Assembly (NCBI GenBank): GCA_006384855.1
Contig: VCJN01003320.1
Location: 21,148 to 85,147 of the forward strand
Reading direction: 5' to 3'
Length of the DNA: 64,000 nt
Source: Tetraselmis striata
Taxonomy: Eukaryota > Chlorophyta > Chlorodendrophyceae > Chlorodendrales > Chlorodendraceae
The notes beneath the pieces are model-generated. The model was not told the DNA's origin. It saw nothing but the letters and a program-made list of their open reading frames with translations, and did no database searches. Positions 1 to 10,647 of the stretch are shown in pieces. Numbering within the stretch: the first letter of the stretch is position 1; every line of letters begins with the position of its first letter. Both the position numbers and the translations under genes were made by a program.

Positions 1-171
1 CAAAATACTACTCGAACATATAGTACTCTAACTCCGACACCAAGCGAACTTGGGACTTCGAACCATCAATCAGAAAAAAGCCCATATGGGGTCGAAGGCA
101 ACGAAAAAGCCGACACTTCCGCCGGCGAAGTAGCCAACGGCACAATCCCACCTGACACTATCGTAACCGTA

Positions 172-1468
172 GACGTGTGGCTGACCCCATGTCAGCGCGC
201 GCCGACCGCCACTTTCACCCCCCACAACCTGAGAACCGCCCTCCGGAAACACGCCAACGCTACAGCAGGCTGCGACGCCTTCATCCGACGAAAGCCTACA
301 CTCCCACCTCATAGACCATGCGTTGTAATGCTAGACCTCGTCACCCCCTCGGACATCACCACCTCGGAAATGATCCACAGCCTGAAATTCATGTGGGAAA
401 CACACTCAAGTCGAATGAGACGCAAAGGCCAGCCGTCTTTCACATATGCGGGAAATGCGGACATCACCTGACTCGGCAACGGCCACATGGCAGGCAACGG
501 CCACATGGCAGGCAACTGCCCCTCCATGGCCGGCCTTACGACATGCCGACACAACAGCACGCTTAAACTCCTCCTCAACGAGTTGGAAGTCATGATCGGC
601 GGTCGCTGGCACCTACTATCCACGGACGCGGGCACAAACCTGCAGCTGACTTCTCCTCCCCCAATAGAGACACCATGATCGCCGACCTAACCGACACAGT
701 CAAACACACAGTCCCGTGCATCGACATCCCCGACCGCCTAGCGGACACCCAACAAGGGGAAACCGAAGGTCCAAGCGCCGCCCAAGCATCCATTCTACTC
801 CCCACGACCATGCGATGGTACACGACTCCCTGCCAGCCGATGACGTGTGGCTGACCCCATGCCAGCGCGCGCCGACCGCCATTTTCACCCCCCACAACCT
901 GAGAACCGCCCTCCGGAAGCACGCCAACGCTACAGTAGGCTGCGACGCCTCTATCCGACGAAAGCCTGCCTACACTCCCACCTCATAGACCATGCGTTGT
1001 AATGCTGGACCTCGTCACCCCCTCGGACATCACCACCTCGGAAATGATCCACAGTCTGAAATTCATGTGGGAAACACACTCAAGTCGAATGAGACGCAAA
1101 GGCCAGCCGTCTTTCACATATGCGGGAAATGCGGACATCACCTGACTCGGCAACGGCCACATGGCAGGCAATTGCCCCTCCGTGGCCGGCCTTACGACAT
1201 GCCGACACAACAGCACGCTTAAACTCCTCCTCAACGAGTAGGAAGTCGTGATCTGCGGTCGCTGGCACCTACTATCCACGGACGCGGGCACAAACCTGCA
1301 GCTGACTTCTCCTCCCCCAATAGAGACACCATGATCGCCGACCTAACCGACACAGTCAAACACACAGTCCCGTGCATCGACATCCCCGACCGCCTAGCGG
1401 ACACCCAACAAGGGGAAACCGAAGGTCCAAGCGCCGCCCAAGCATCCATTCTGCTCCCCACGACCATG
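172..1468. repeat. Tandem duplication, two copies of about 630-640 bp
   Basis: Copy 1 spans 172-812 and copy 2 spans 842-1468; both begin GACGTGTGGCTGACCCC and end at CCCCACGACCATG. They are nearly identical. The main difference is an 18-bp unit (GGCCACATGGCAGGCAAC) that is doubled in copy 1 near 478-513 and single in copy 2. Reading frames in the two copies differ at several single bases and stops, so I see no intact gene. The composition (low codon bias, many short frames) suggests decayed mobile-element sequence, but I recognise no domain. Confidence 0.85.
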
Positions 1469-2512
1469 GTACCCCCCACCTCCCCCCAAATACCCGGACG
1501 CAGTACGCATCGTCGGACGCAGGACGTAGTACGGATTCGACAGGGACCCGGCCACAGAAAGCATATATCTGCCATCAACGATCCCATGGCAGTCCAAAAA
1601 ATACAGATAGTCAAGTTCAAATACTACACTGATCTCAGTCATGCCACCGTACACGCTCTCATCCGCGAAAAAAACACCAACACATAGTGAACGCCCTACC
1701 TCGGCAAGGCTGGCAGTGTCCGATTGAAATCATCCCCGTCACCCTCAACCGCAGCGGTACCTTGCACAAACTCACACTAGAAGCCATCCATATCCTCACG
1801 GCTAAAAAGAAACCCCCATACAAACCCCCTCCTCCTCCCAACGCCGCTGCAACCCGCCTTTGTAGAAAACTCCAAAGACACTAAATCGCATGGCTACAAG
1901 TCTTACTCTCCTCCGCATATCCTGACAGTCCCTCAAACCTGCCATGTCCGACCCCAGTACCTCCCACAAACGCCACACGCACATCCACCGTTGACATACA
2001 CGCTTCCGCAGATCAGCGTACACGACACCCTCGCTACAGCAAAGGGGACCTATATCAAGCGGCATGGAAGGAGGAGGGGCGCGGGCGAAAAGGAGGAAGG
2101 CCGGAAGCTGGATCCGGAATCCCTAGGATTCGCACAACGGTTGGATAAAGCGGGTCCTAAAAGCAACTCGGCTTGGATAGTGCAGAGCAGCAAGTCAGAA
2201 TGTTGTAAATCAATTCAATTTCAATTTCGCGTCACGTACGGCGTACCGTACTTCACCTGGTTTTAGATGGCGCGCCGGCGCGTGCAGCTCGTACTGGCCC
2301 GACATGTGCCGCTTTGCATGGCACTCGTCGTCAACATGTCCGCTCCCGCTGGCCTACCACAATTCCGGTTCATGCCGCGCTCCTACTGGCCTATTACAGT
2401 TCCGGTTCATGCCGCGCGCCCCACGGCGCGCGCGACAATTGCTGCATGCATGGCACTACCGTTGGGAGACGGCGCCTTGACTTCGCGCCACGTCAGGCCT
2501 ATGTCGGGCCGA
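1469..2512. other. No recognisable gene
   Basis: Continuation of the duplicated block. An open frame runs on the plus strand from 1331 to 1687 out of copy 2, but it matches no family I recognise. The segment holds only short open frames on both strands and ends in GC-rich sequence. It may be the unduplicated remainder of the decayed element represented at 172-1468. Confidence 0.4.
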
Positions 2513-2807
2513 TGTTCGCGCCGTCCACATCTCCCACTTGCGTCCGTTCTGCGCCTGCGCCTCGATCGAGGCTGCTAAACCTCTCGGCGCGAGACCCTTC
2601 AACAACACAACATCTTCCGCCTTCGTCTTGTCGGCCCGCTTACGATTGCGAGCGTGGGAAGTCGGCAGGCGTGCCAACCATACTGCGAAGAACGGACGAG
2701 GTCTTGAGTTGTAGAAGGGTCTCGCGCCGAGAGGATGTGCATGAACCTCGATCGAGACGCATGTGTAGAGCAGAGGCGGATGGGAGATGTCGGCGCAAGC
2801 GAACGTC
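2513..2807. repeat. Imperfect inverted repeat (foldback)
   Basis: The left arm (about 2513-2612) and right arm (about 2708-2807) are imperfect reverse complements. The arms share the blocks CATCTCCCA, CCTCGATCGAGG / CTCGATCGAGG and CTCTCGGCGCGAGACCCTTC in inverted order. Inner parts of the spacer (CTTCCGCCTTCGTC against GACGAGGTCTTG) are also weakly complementary, so the whole block could fold into one long hairpin. No transposase is nearby. It looks like a foldback or MITE-like element; target duplications are not obvious. Confidence 0.7.
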
Positions 2808-3636
2808 GGAGCGACAAAAGGCCGGACGCCGTGTGAAATTAAGGTCATATCGCGAATCGATATCGGAGACCACTACCAGTAATTAAGCGGGACATGCGTC
2901 GATTGGGTATATTGCCCATTTGCTTGGAAAAGATTAAAATCATTGTTTTGAATAGATAGCAATACAAGAATGTGGACCGATGCAAATCGACATGACATTA
3001 TTTTCTTCCGACAGCACTAGGCATTAATTGCCGCGCGCCGTGGCGGGGCGCGAGAGGGACCTGAGGTGCAGGTCAACATAGGCGGGCAAGTCGGCGACGA
3101 GTGCCCAACATAGCGGCGCAGGTGGGACGAGTACGGGTTGCGCTCAAGGCCGCGCGAGCGCGCGGCGCGCAACCATGCGAAGTACGGTATTTGTACGCGA
3201 CGCGGCGGTTTTACTATGTATTTGTACCAACGGTTTACACCACGAGGAGGAGACACACGACGCCGCGCGGCGATGCCACTGCACGGCAGCTGCCATCACC
3301 AGTGGCGGTCGTCTTGCTGTCTTCTTTGAAGGGAGGCACTGGAATCGCATAAAGCAGTGGGAGACGGGCACAATCAAGGAGTGACCCAGTGTGGCCGTGC
3401 CTTACCGGACTTGATGTGTATTCGGGGGGGGGGGGGGGGGGGGGGGGGGTGCCGGCGATGTCGTAGAAGGTAGACCCGCCGACGCGATCAGTCGTTGTCG
3501 CATGCCTCGTTTCGCGAAGTGTTGCAAGGCGGTCGCCGCTGCTGCACCACCAGCGGCGGACTCCGACCACGAGCTCGCAAATCGCAGGACCACGATGACG
3601 CCACGAAACGCATAGATCGCGCTAAGTGGCTGAGCT
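2808..3636. other. No recognisable gene; contains a poly-G tract
   Basis: Short frames only. It includes a G run at about 3423-3450 and GC-rich palindromic patches (for example near 3150-3175). I see nothing coding. Confidence 0.4.
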
Positions 3637-4575
3637 GCCGACCAACTGCGTGCCCGGGCCGCGGAGGCGACAGGGGCGCGGGGTGCATCGGCGGCCCGAT
3701 GGCGCCGACCAGCTGCGTGCCCCGGCTGCTAAAGCAACCGAAGCACAATGTGTGGCGACGGCCCGTTGGCGCCGACCAGTTGCGTGCCCGGGCCGCTGAG
3801 GCGACTGGGGCACGGGGTGCATTGGCGGCCCAATGTCGCCGACCAGTTGCGTGCCCAGGCTCTGGACGCGTCCGAGGCAGAAGGTGCAAGGGCCAGATGG
3901 CGCCGAGCTGTTGCGTCCCCGGGCCACGCAATCGACCGGGGCACATGACTCCGTGCCAGCCTTTTGGCACCAACCAACTGCGTGCCCGGGCTGCGGGAGC
4001 GGCCAGGGCAAAGGGTGCCGTGGCGGCCCGATGGCGCCGACTCGCTGCAGGATCGGCCTCCGGGTTCGATGGGGGCACATGGTGCCGTGGCGGCCTGATG
4101 GCGCCAACCGGCTGCGTGCCCGGCCTGCGAAAGCAACCGGGGCACAACCTGCAACGGCGGCCCGATGGTGCCGACCAACTCCGTGCCCGGGCTGCGGAAG
4201 CAATGGGGGCGCAAGGTGCAGCGGCGGCCCGTTCGCGGCGACCCACTGCGTGCCCGGGCTGTGGAAGCGACCAAGGGGTACATGGTGCAGCGGCGGCCCG
4301 ATGATGCCGTCGACCAGATACGTGCATGGGGCGTGGAATAAGCGAACGGAGCACTTGGTGCGGCATTGGCGGCCCGTTGGCGCCGTCCAACTGCATCCCT
4401 AAACCGCGGGAGCGCACTGAGCACACGGTGCAGCAACGGCTTGATGGTGCCGACCAGCTGCGCGCAGTGTCGGCACGATGGCGCCAGCCGACTGCCCGCC
4501 GATGGCGCCGGCCGAGGTGGCATACAGTGGTGGCCGGTTGGCGCCGACATGTTGCGTGCATAACGGGTTGCGAGC
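3637..4575. repeat. 67-bp minisatellite, about 14 degenerate copies
   Basis: The unit starts GCCGACCA(A/G)(C/T)TGCGTGCCCGG. Its phase markers fall at 3637, 3704, 3771 and 3838, giving a 67-bp period, and continue with small length changes to about 4575. Because 67 is not a multiple of three, the repeat rotates through all frames, and GC-rich composition keeps stops rare. Overlapping open frames of up to 381 codons on both strands therefore arise by chance and are not genes. Confidence 0.9.
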
Positions 4576-4914
4576 GGCAGCCCGATTGTGGCGCGTTGAA
4601 GCAGCATATCCCCCCAATGCATGTATCGTTCATAATAACCGGAAATGGCAGTCTTCTTCACTTCCGAGCCAAAAGACGGCGGCATGGGGGGCTCTTTGTG
4701 TCGCGAGGCGTGAAGAGCATTTGTCCCCCGAATCAATCGGACGGATGTCCGTGTGGGACATTGGTCGTCGGCTCAAGGAGCCCGCGCACGGTAGTGCCGT
4801 CAGGTCGATTGTCGAGCGCTTGCAAGCCAGTGAGACACGTCCTCGAGTTTCGCGCAAAGCATCACTTGTGAGTGTATTCCACACCAAAGACCTTGCTTGC
4901 ATTCCACGATGACA

Positions 4915-4985
4915 CGCGCTCTGTCGAAGACACGAGGTCATTGTCGAAGACACGAGCTCTGTCACGAAGACACGAGCTCCGTCGC
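4915..4985. repeat. Short tandem repeat of about 20-22 bp
   Basis: Four imperfect copies of a unit around GTCGAAGACACGAGCTCT / GTCACGAAGACACGAGCTCC. The flanking sequence from 4600 to 6000 contains only short open frames and no recognised gene. Confidence 0.7.
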
Positions 4986-6021
4986 GGCGCGACCCCATGG
5001 TAGGTGCGCCGCGACAAAGGAAGATGTGGACAGACAAGCCCCATGGTGCTTGCAAGCAAACGACGAAGCAGCATGCGGGAGCAGCGCTACCCGGGATGGC
5101 TACGTCGGGAACCGCGCGCGGGGTGCCGTACGGGCGTACGACATCTTCCGCCGGATGATGAAATTGCCGAGAGGCGGCTGGGTCGATGCAGCTCCTCGGG
5201 CGGTACGGGCACGCCACATACTAGCACCGTAATGGTGCCGTATCGCGCCTTCTAAGTAGACAATAAGGGAAGAGGCGGAAACCCCAACTACAAGTAGTAA
5301 TCAATACTAACGACTATAAGCCCTACATATACTGCACTCATATCTTTGGCATCAAGACCGTGGCGGGACACGTGATATACGAGGCTCGCGCAGATGGTAC
5401 GAGGTCATGCCACCTCGCCGATTCTACACTTTTCAACTCAAGCGATTGTTGGATTTGGGTTCGATAGCAACAAAGTGCAACACTCCACATAATTCCTTGC
5501 ACACATAAGTCGCGTGTATCCCCGACCATTGATGCCAAAGCCATGGGGCTACGGGGCCATCAAGTAGCATCGCCTTTCAGTGCATGGAAGCCTCATACGC
5601 CAAGGAGGCAGCCGCTTGATTGTGTCCGGATATTGCACTTGAAAGAATGTTTTCGGCAATGGCTACTTTGTTGGGCATAATAAGGCTAGAACCACCGAAA
5701 CACGATCAACGCAGATAACGGAAGATGTTGACGGTGGAGCTACCGTCCGTCGCTCGCATGTGCACGCGCGCTCCGGCCCGGTGCTTGGTGGGTGGACATA
5801 TGGCGGAAGTATGACGCGCAAGTTCGATATCATCAATGCACGATACCGTTGCGATGCACGGACATTTCCATAATAATGTGCCAATAATGAAGAAAATTCT
5901 CCAATAGAAATTTCAATCCCACAATTTTCCACATACGATAAGCGCCGCTGGCTGCGCCTCGCTGGGCTTAAGTAGTACACATGAAGTGCTTTCGATTTCA
6001 CAGTGGGGTATGCTTATACCA

Positions 6022-6090
6022 CGGACCTTGGTGGTCGGGGAGTCACGCGGCCAAGCAGTACTGCGGACCTTGGTGGTCGGGGAGTCACGC
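6022..6090. repeat. Two-copy direct repeat (27 bp, 42-bp spacing)
   Basis: The sequence GGACCTTGGTGGTCGGGGAG followed by TCACGCG occurs at 6022-6048 and again at 6064-6090. No associated gene is evident. Confidence 0.8.
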
Positions 6091-6266
6091 GTCGTATGAT
6101 TTGTTGTTTGTCTTATTTTTCTGGCACGCATCATTTTCTTGTGGCGATTTCTATCTCGTGGTTCGCGCATTTGCGACACTCGGTAAGTATGGCGTCCGGC
6201 GACGGTGAGGGGTATGTCTCCTTGGGTGCCCCGGGCTATGTCGCCTATCTGGCGTTGATCACGGCG

Positions 6267-6632
6267 TCAGGTGCCTGGTTTCGGAGCCGTGAGGCGTCGC
6301 GCGTCTCGGGTGAGTCTGCGGAGGCGCAAGATGACGCGTTTGTGCTTGATAAGGAGATAAATGGGGAGGTGTCCGCCGGTGAGGCGCGGTTTAGGGGTGG
6401 CGGAGGAGTCCGGGGTTGGCTTTGTGGGCCAAGTTGTTGCCGCGTGGTCGAGGTGTAGGTTGAGGAGGGCCATGAGGTCGGTCGCCATGTCATCGATATT
6501 TCTTGTGGTGTAGTCCGTTGAGGCCCCAGACCAGGATTTTGTGAATTGCTGGGCGAGTTGTTCGGTTACGGCACCGCCATGTTGCTCCGCGCCGCTGCTG
6601 CCTCGGGCGTTATCGGGAGCGTAAATTGACAT
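6267..6632 (-). other. Open frame of unknown origin, possibly a retroelement linker
   Basis: A 121-codon minus-strand frame, rich in Ala, Thr and Arg, ends in a basic stretch (KHKRVILRLRRLTRDARR). Non-LTR retrotransposons often have such a basic linker between endonuclease and reverse transcriptase, but no catalytic motif of either is visible here. Plus-strand frames overlap it. Treat it as an unassigned frame. Confidence 0.2.
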
Positions 6633-6939
6633 TTGCGCGTGGTCTGTCCCCGTGGCGGGCCAGGATGCAGCAGGCGGCTCGGGGTGAAGAAGGACGCTCG
6701 GGGGCCTGATCGTCAGGCCTTTGTGGTCGCAGGAGAAGTCCGATATTCAAAGATTTCTGCATTGAGGCGGGTGGGGGTGGGAGCGCCCCCAATACGCGCC
6801 AATGATCTATGGGCGTGTTCGCTGGAATGAACGTGGGCACTTCGTGGTGCGATTGCGTCATGCCGGCGTTCGCTAGGGGCTGTATATGTTTTTTGTTGGG
6901 GTGCGTGGCACTGACCGGGAGTTGGAAGTCTCCACGTCC

Positions 6940-7099
6940 GTACGGGTTGCGGTAGGACGGTAAATAAATTGTTGGGAAACCCCATAAACATGTTTGAATC
7001 AAAACTAGCAAAACCAGACTTGATTGCAGGTTTGAAATGTTCTAAGCATGGTTATAGGGCTTCCCAACAATGTAAATTGTCCTAATGCAACCCGTACGA
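6940..7099. repeat. Inverted repeat with about 53-bp arms
   Basis: Arm 1 (about 6940-6993, CGTACGGGTTGCGGTAGGAC...) is an imperfect reverse complement of arm 2 (about 7047-7099, ...GTCCTAATGCAACCCGTACG). The arms flank a loop with the motif GCAAAACCAGACTTGATTGC and TTTGAAATG. That motif is also the B repeat of the recombinase element immediately to the right, so the structure is probably a related terminus. Confidence 0.75.
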
Positions 7100-7432
7100 T
7101 CTGTTGGTGGTTTCAATCGACGGTAAAGTTACCGATACCACCGGGGTTCACTACGGGCTGTCCCTGGCCATCGGCAGTGAGCCCAACGTTTCCGGCCGGG
7201 GAGCTACTCAAGACAACCACCGCCAGACCGCCAGCCATCTTCCAGCTCGCTGCCTTCGGCAGCGCTCTTTCGTTCTCCGTTTCTGCCTTGCAGGCTTATC
7301 GGGCGCCCCCCCCCCCCCCCCCCCCCTTTTCGCTGAGGCTTACTAGCCACGAAATGGCGCTTCTCCCGTGTAAAAACGCCTCCGCACACTCTTGGCAAAG
7401 TCCGACTCGATTGCATGTTTGAAACCTGATGC
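7100..7432 (+). mobile_element. Remnant right terminus of a related YR element
   Basis: Several blocks here resemble, in the same order, the right end of the element at 10368-10674: CCGCCAGCCATCTTCCAG, then TCGCTG...GGCAGCG, a C run, GTGTAAAAACGCCT, and TTGGCAAAGTCCGACTCGATTGC...TTTGAAA. The corresponding block at the intact element reads GTGTAAAACAGCCT...TTGGCAAAACCAGACTCAAC. The copy is diverged and carries a poly-C tract (7307-7326). I infer an older insertion immediately upstream of the younger one. Confidence 0.55.
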
Positions 7433-7445
7433 TGGAGATCGATGT

Positions 7446-7631
7446 ATGATCTAAACTAGTTTATGGGGTTTCCATCCTTGACCTAACCGCTTTTTAGCTA
7501 CAAGTGCTGCTCAGTGGTACGGGAACTAGTAACTGTTGTTGCGCCCTTGTTGGGTGCAGCACGAGTAGACATAAAAGCAGCCAGAACAGCTGAGCCTGCC
7601 ATCTTCCAGTTTTCGCTGCGTTCCACGCAGC
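7446..7631 (+). repeat. A1 repeat of the YR element
   Basis: 186 bp starting ATGATCTAAACTAGTTTATG and ending CGTTCCACGCAGC, identical by eye to A2. It forms the left terminus of the element and probably contains the promoter for the downstream ORFs, since the Gag-like start codon lies about 115 bp beyond it. Confidence 0.9.
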
Positions 7632-7745
7632 AATGTAAAAACTGTCTCGTAACCCGTTGCGAGCAAGGTCACCCCAGGTTGTTCAAGACCACACCCGGCT
7701 CGCCACCCGAGTGTGATATTCTCGTCCGTACGTCCGTGCGTTACC

Positions 7746-8621
7746 ATGCCAGATGGAGAAGAACCCGTCGCTGAGCCGACGATGGAGTCGCTGAACGCAG
7801 ATATGAGGGCCCAGTCTTTATTACTGCGAGAGCTGGCTACGGCTGTGGCACAATTGACGGCTCGTGATCGCGTTGTTGATGGAGAAGGGGCACATGGCTC
7901 CGGCTCAGGGCAGCGCTTCGCGGGACAGCCGACAGGCAGCGGGGGAGCCGCAGAGCGCCCCGACTTGCTAGAGCTAGCCCAGAGCGGCCGTGTCGGAGCA
8001 AAATCCGTGAGTGCCGAGGATGATTACCTCGCGGTGCCAGAGCTACTGAAGAGAGCAGAGTCTGGTTACGAGGCCGTTCGACCGGTCAGCCGAGTGCCTG
8101 GGCTTTTCCCTTTGAGCACCGACCTAACGAACGAGTACCTCAAGCAGGATGACCGGCGTCTGCCGGCCCAGGAGGAGTACTTGTGGATGTCGTGTTTCGG
8201 GGCCCACATGGCCGCCCTTTTCGTGGCGCTCGACGAGCTGCTACCTTACGTCCCCGCCACTAACCAGGACTTCACCCCCTACCTCGCGAGAGCTCGGAAT
8301 CACGCCGAGGCCATCGACAAGGCGTTTCGTTTTCGTCTAGCCTTCCTGCGGAGGCTGAATGAGATCAAGCGTGTGCACGGTGACCAAGGTGTTCTGGACG
8401 TGCTGCGAGCTCAGCATTTTCAGCCTGCTTCGGAGCATCTGGGTTCCGCGATTTTTGGGGACCTCATGAGGGACTACGAGCGTCGTGTCTTCGAGGCGAC
8501 CGTTGCCAGCAGCGCCAAGGCGACCGCTACTTCTCGAGTAGCGGCTGCAACTGCAGGACGCGGGCGTGGGCGAGGACGTGGCGGCGGACGTGGACGTGGC
8601 CGCGAAGGTGAGCACGAGTGA
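7746..8621 (+). CDS. Gag-like ORF1 of the YR element
   Basis: A 291-codon ORF beginning MPDGEEPVAEP; the ATG at 7746 is the first in frame. The N-terminal 50 residues are amphipathic with heptad-like leucine spacing, suggesting a short coiled coil. A Gly/Ser-rich linker follows, then a helical central region (about residues 90-250). The C-terminus is an Arg-Gly tail (GRGRGRGGGRGRG) that could bind nucleic acid. It precedes the recombinase ORF by about 95 bp. Its size, order and basic tail fit the Gag-like ORF1 of DIRS-type elements, but I see no zinc knuckle or other diagnostic domain, so the assignment rests on position. Confidence 0.6.
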   Translation: MPDGEEPVAEPTMESLNADMRAQSLLLRELATAVAQLTARDRVVDGEGAHGSGSGQRFAGQPTGSGGAAERPDLLELAQSGRVGAKSVSAEDDYLAVPELLKRAESGYEAVRPVSRVPGLFPLSTDLTNEYLKQDDRRLPAQEEYLWMSCFGAHMAALFVALDELLPYVPATNQDFTPYLARARNHAEAIDKAFRFRLAFLRRLNEIKRVHGDQGVLDVLRAQHFQPASEHLGSAIFGDLMRDYERRVFEATVASSAKATATSRVAAATAGRGRGRGRGGGRGRGREGEHE

Positions 8622-8715
8622 CGGCGTGGGGCGCCGCTCGCCGGAGCTGCAGGAGCCTTGCGAGGCCACCTTTCGGTGACCGCCGCAAGACGCACCCTTG
8701 CAGCTCAACGGCGGG

Positions 8716-10289
8716 ATGAGCGCCCTGTGTCAGGACCTGACCCCCCCCACCTTACAGACTTCATTTAGACCTTCCTCGGTGCGGCGCTTCTTACAGCTAC
8801 AGCCGAGTGCGGCTCAACCATCCGCACGCCTGCACATGGCGGCTCAACCATCCGCCCTTCTTACAACCTCATCTCCGCGTTCGTCGGTTGTTACACTACG
8901 TGTTACAACCGGTTCGCAACGACCAAGTTTCGCGCGTGTACGTTACGCACGGGACAGGCGCTACGAGCGCGAAGGGCGCGCGGGGCGGCCCTCTTACCTG
9001 AACCTAGCCCCGCAAACCCGTATTGGAGCTACTGCAAACCCGTCCAGCAACTACCGGCCAACCGCCGGGAACCTAACCGTTGCTGCCGAGTACTTTGCGA
9101 ACAGTAGCCGTGCCGGTGGAACTCTGTCAGTAAAACGACGCACTTACGTAATTGACGAGCCCGCAGCTATCGCTCCATGGGCTGCGTCACTGCGATCTCG
9201 ACTGCAGGACGCGTTTGGCCCAGACGAGCTAGGCCAGCGGACGCTCGACCTGCTCTCCAGCTCCCTCAGCGCTCAGACCCTCAAGAGCTACGCCGGCAGG
9301 TTGTCTCAGTTCGCTGAGTTCTGCCACGACTCCGAGAACATCAGCCCGCTGGAAGCGACTACTGCTACTGTTGTTCGGTACGTTGCCTGGATCGGGGAGA
9401 GAGGGCACATCGCAGCTAAATCGTTGCAGCCCTACCTGTCTGCCATCAACACCTTCTTCGAGCTGCACAACCTCGTCCCGATCGCCAAGGACAGCCTACA
9501 CCTCACTTCAGCAAGGCGTGGGTTAATGTTGCGTCAGCGCCGGCTGGACGCTGCCCCTTTGCGTGTCCCTCTGCCTGCGGATGTAGCTTACCGCTTCGTC
9601 TCAAAGGCCGAGCTAATTGTGTCTGCTCCTTATTTTACCCAGAGTCCCACCTCGACTACCGAGCCCTCTTGGCCTCGGTCGTCAACTTCCTGTTCTTTGC
9701 CAGGGGCCTTACTGGCGTCTCCTGTCGAGTGCAAGATGTGCATGTCGGCACCTACAACATCACCTTGCAGATCTACCGCGAGAAGGGTCGCGCTGGCCGA
9801 CGGGGACCCGACGACCTGCGCGTACTTCTCCTTCCAGTGTCTGAGCACCCTCGAGTGGCACGTCTCTTGCACCACTTCATCGACAACGTACAGTCTGTCC
9901 CCTTGGTTACTGTTGGCTTGGCTGCCTCCAACTTCTGGGCTGTCAATGTGGCTGAGCAGTCAAAACCTTGGACTGCGGCTACGATGTCAGACTGGTTGTC
10001 TACAGCAGTCAACCTAGTCAACGCTGCCCCTCCTGCTGGCACTTCCTGGACTTCACACAGTCTACGCAAGGGCGCAGCCTCTGCAGCAAACGCCATCGGA
10101 GCGCCGCTGTCCCACATCCGCTACCAAGGCGGTTGGGCCACTAACTCTGATGTCGTTCTGGACTACATCGACCCCAACGTTCTTCCTTCTCCTGGCGCGT
10201 GGTTCTTCTTTGGACACATCGCCCCCCTCCGCCACTTCCAAGTCCAACAGGACTCCGCAGCGGTGGCCTTCCCAGTGCCTCCTTCATGA
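8716..10289 (+). pseudogene. Tyrosine recombinase of the YR element, frameshifted
   Basis: The first frame (ATG at 8716; the frame is also open upstream) carries a basic N-terminal extension. A SAM-like core-binding domain follows, with LSAQTLKSYAGRLSQFAEFC and QPYLSAINTFFELHN. Near 9600-9650 the reading shifts by one base into a second frame that continues to 10289. There it reads FFARGLTG (candidate catalytic Arg), a basic turn YREKGRAGRRG (candidate Lys), HSLRKGA (the H-x-x-R box), IRYQGGWA and VVLDYIDP (candidate nucleophilic Tyr). These are the canonical tyrosine-recombinase landmarks in the right order. Apart from the single frameshift the catalytic domain appears complete. The shift could be a real lesion, a programmed event or a sequencing error. 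Confidence 0.8.
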
Positions 10290-10343
10290 CTTGGCGCTAC
10301 CCCTTCTCCGTCAATCTACCGCTCTCTACGTTCGCTCAAGACG

Positions 10344-10370
10344 GGCAAAACCAGACTCAACTTTGAAATG
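10344..10370 (+). repeat. B1 repeat of the YR element
   Basis: 27 bp from GGCAAAACCAGACTC to TTGAAATG, identical to B2 at 10648-10674. Its last three bases (ATG) are also the first three of A2. Confidence 0.9.
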
Positions 10371-10553
10371 ATCTAAACTAGTTTATGGGGTTTCCATCCT
10401 TGACCTAACCGCTTTTTAGCTACAAGTGCTGCTCAGTGGTACGGGAACTAGTAACTGTTGTTGCGCCCTTGTTGGGTGCAGCACGAGTAGACATAAAAGC
10501 AGCCAGAACAGCTGAGCCTGCCATCTTCCAGTTTTCGCTGCGTTCCACGCAGC
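10368..10553 (+). repeat. A2 repeat of the YR element
   Basis: 186 bp, identical by eye to A1 (7446-7631). It directly follows B1, forming the internal copy of the circle junction expected in split-direct-repeat elements. Confidence 0.9.
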
Positions 10554-10647
10554 GCCCCCCCTGACTCCGTTTGCCCTCCACGCTTTCGCTAAACCATCCT
10601 GCCAATTTCGGCTCTTGATCGTGTAAAACAGCCTGCGCGATCTTTTT

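Noticed and set aside
3488-4736. Open frames of up to 381 codons on both strands
   Set aside because: They run through a 67-bp minisatellite whose period rotates the frame; the same repeat is open in several frames, so length is not evidence of coding.
7446-10553. LTR retrotransposon interpretation of the 186-bp direct repeats
   Set aside because: There is no protease, reverse transcriptase or integrase, and the encoded enzyme is a tyrosine recombinase. The extra B repeats fit split direct repeats, not LTRs.
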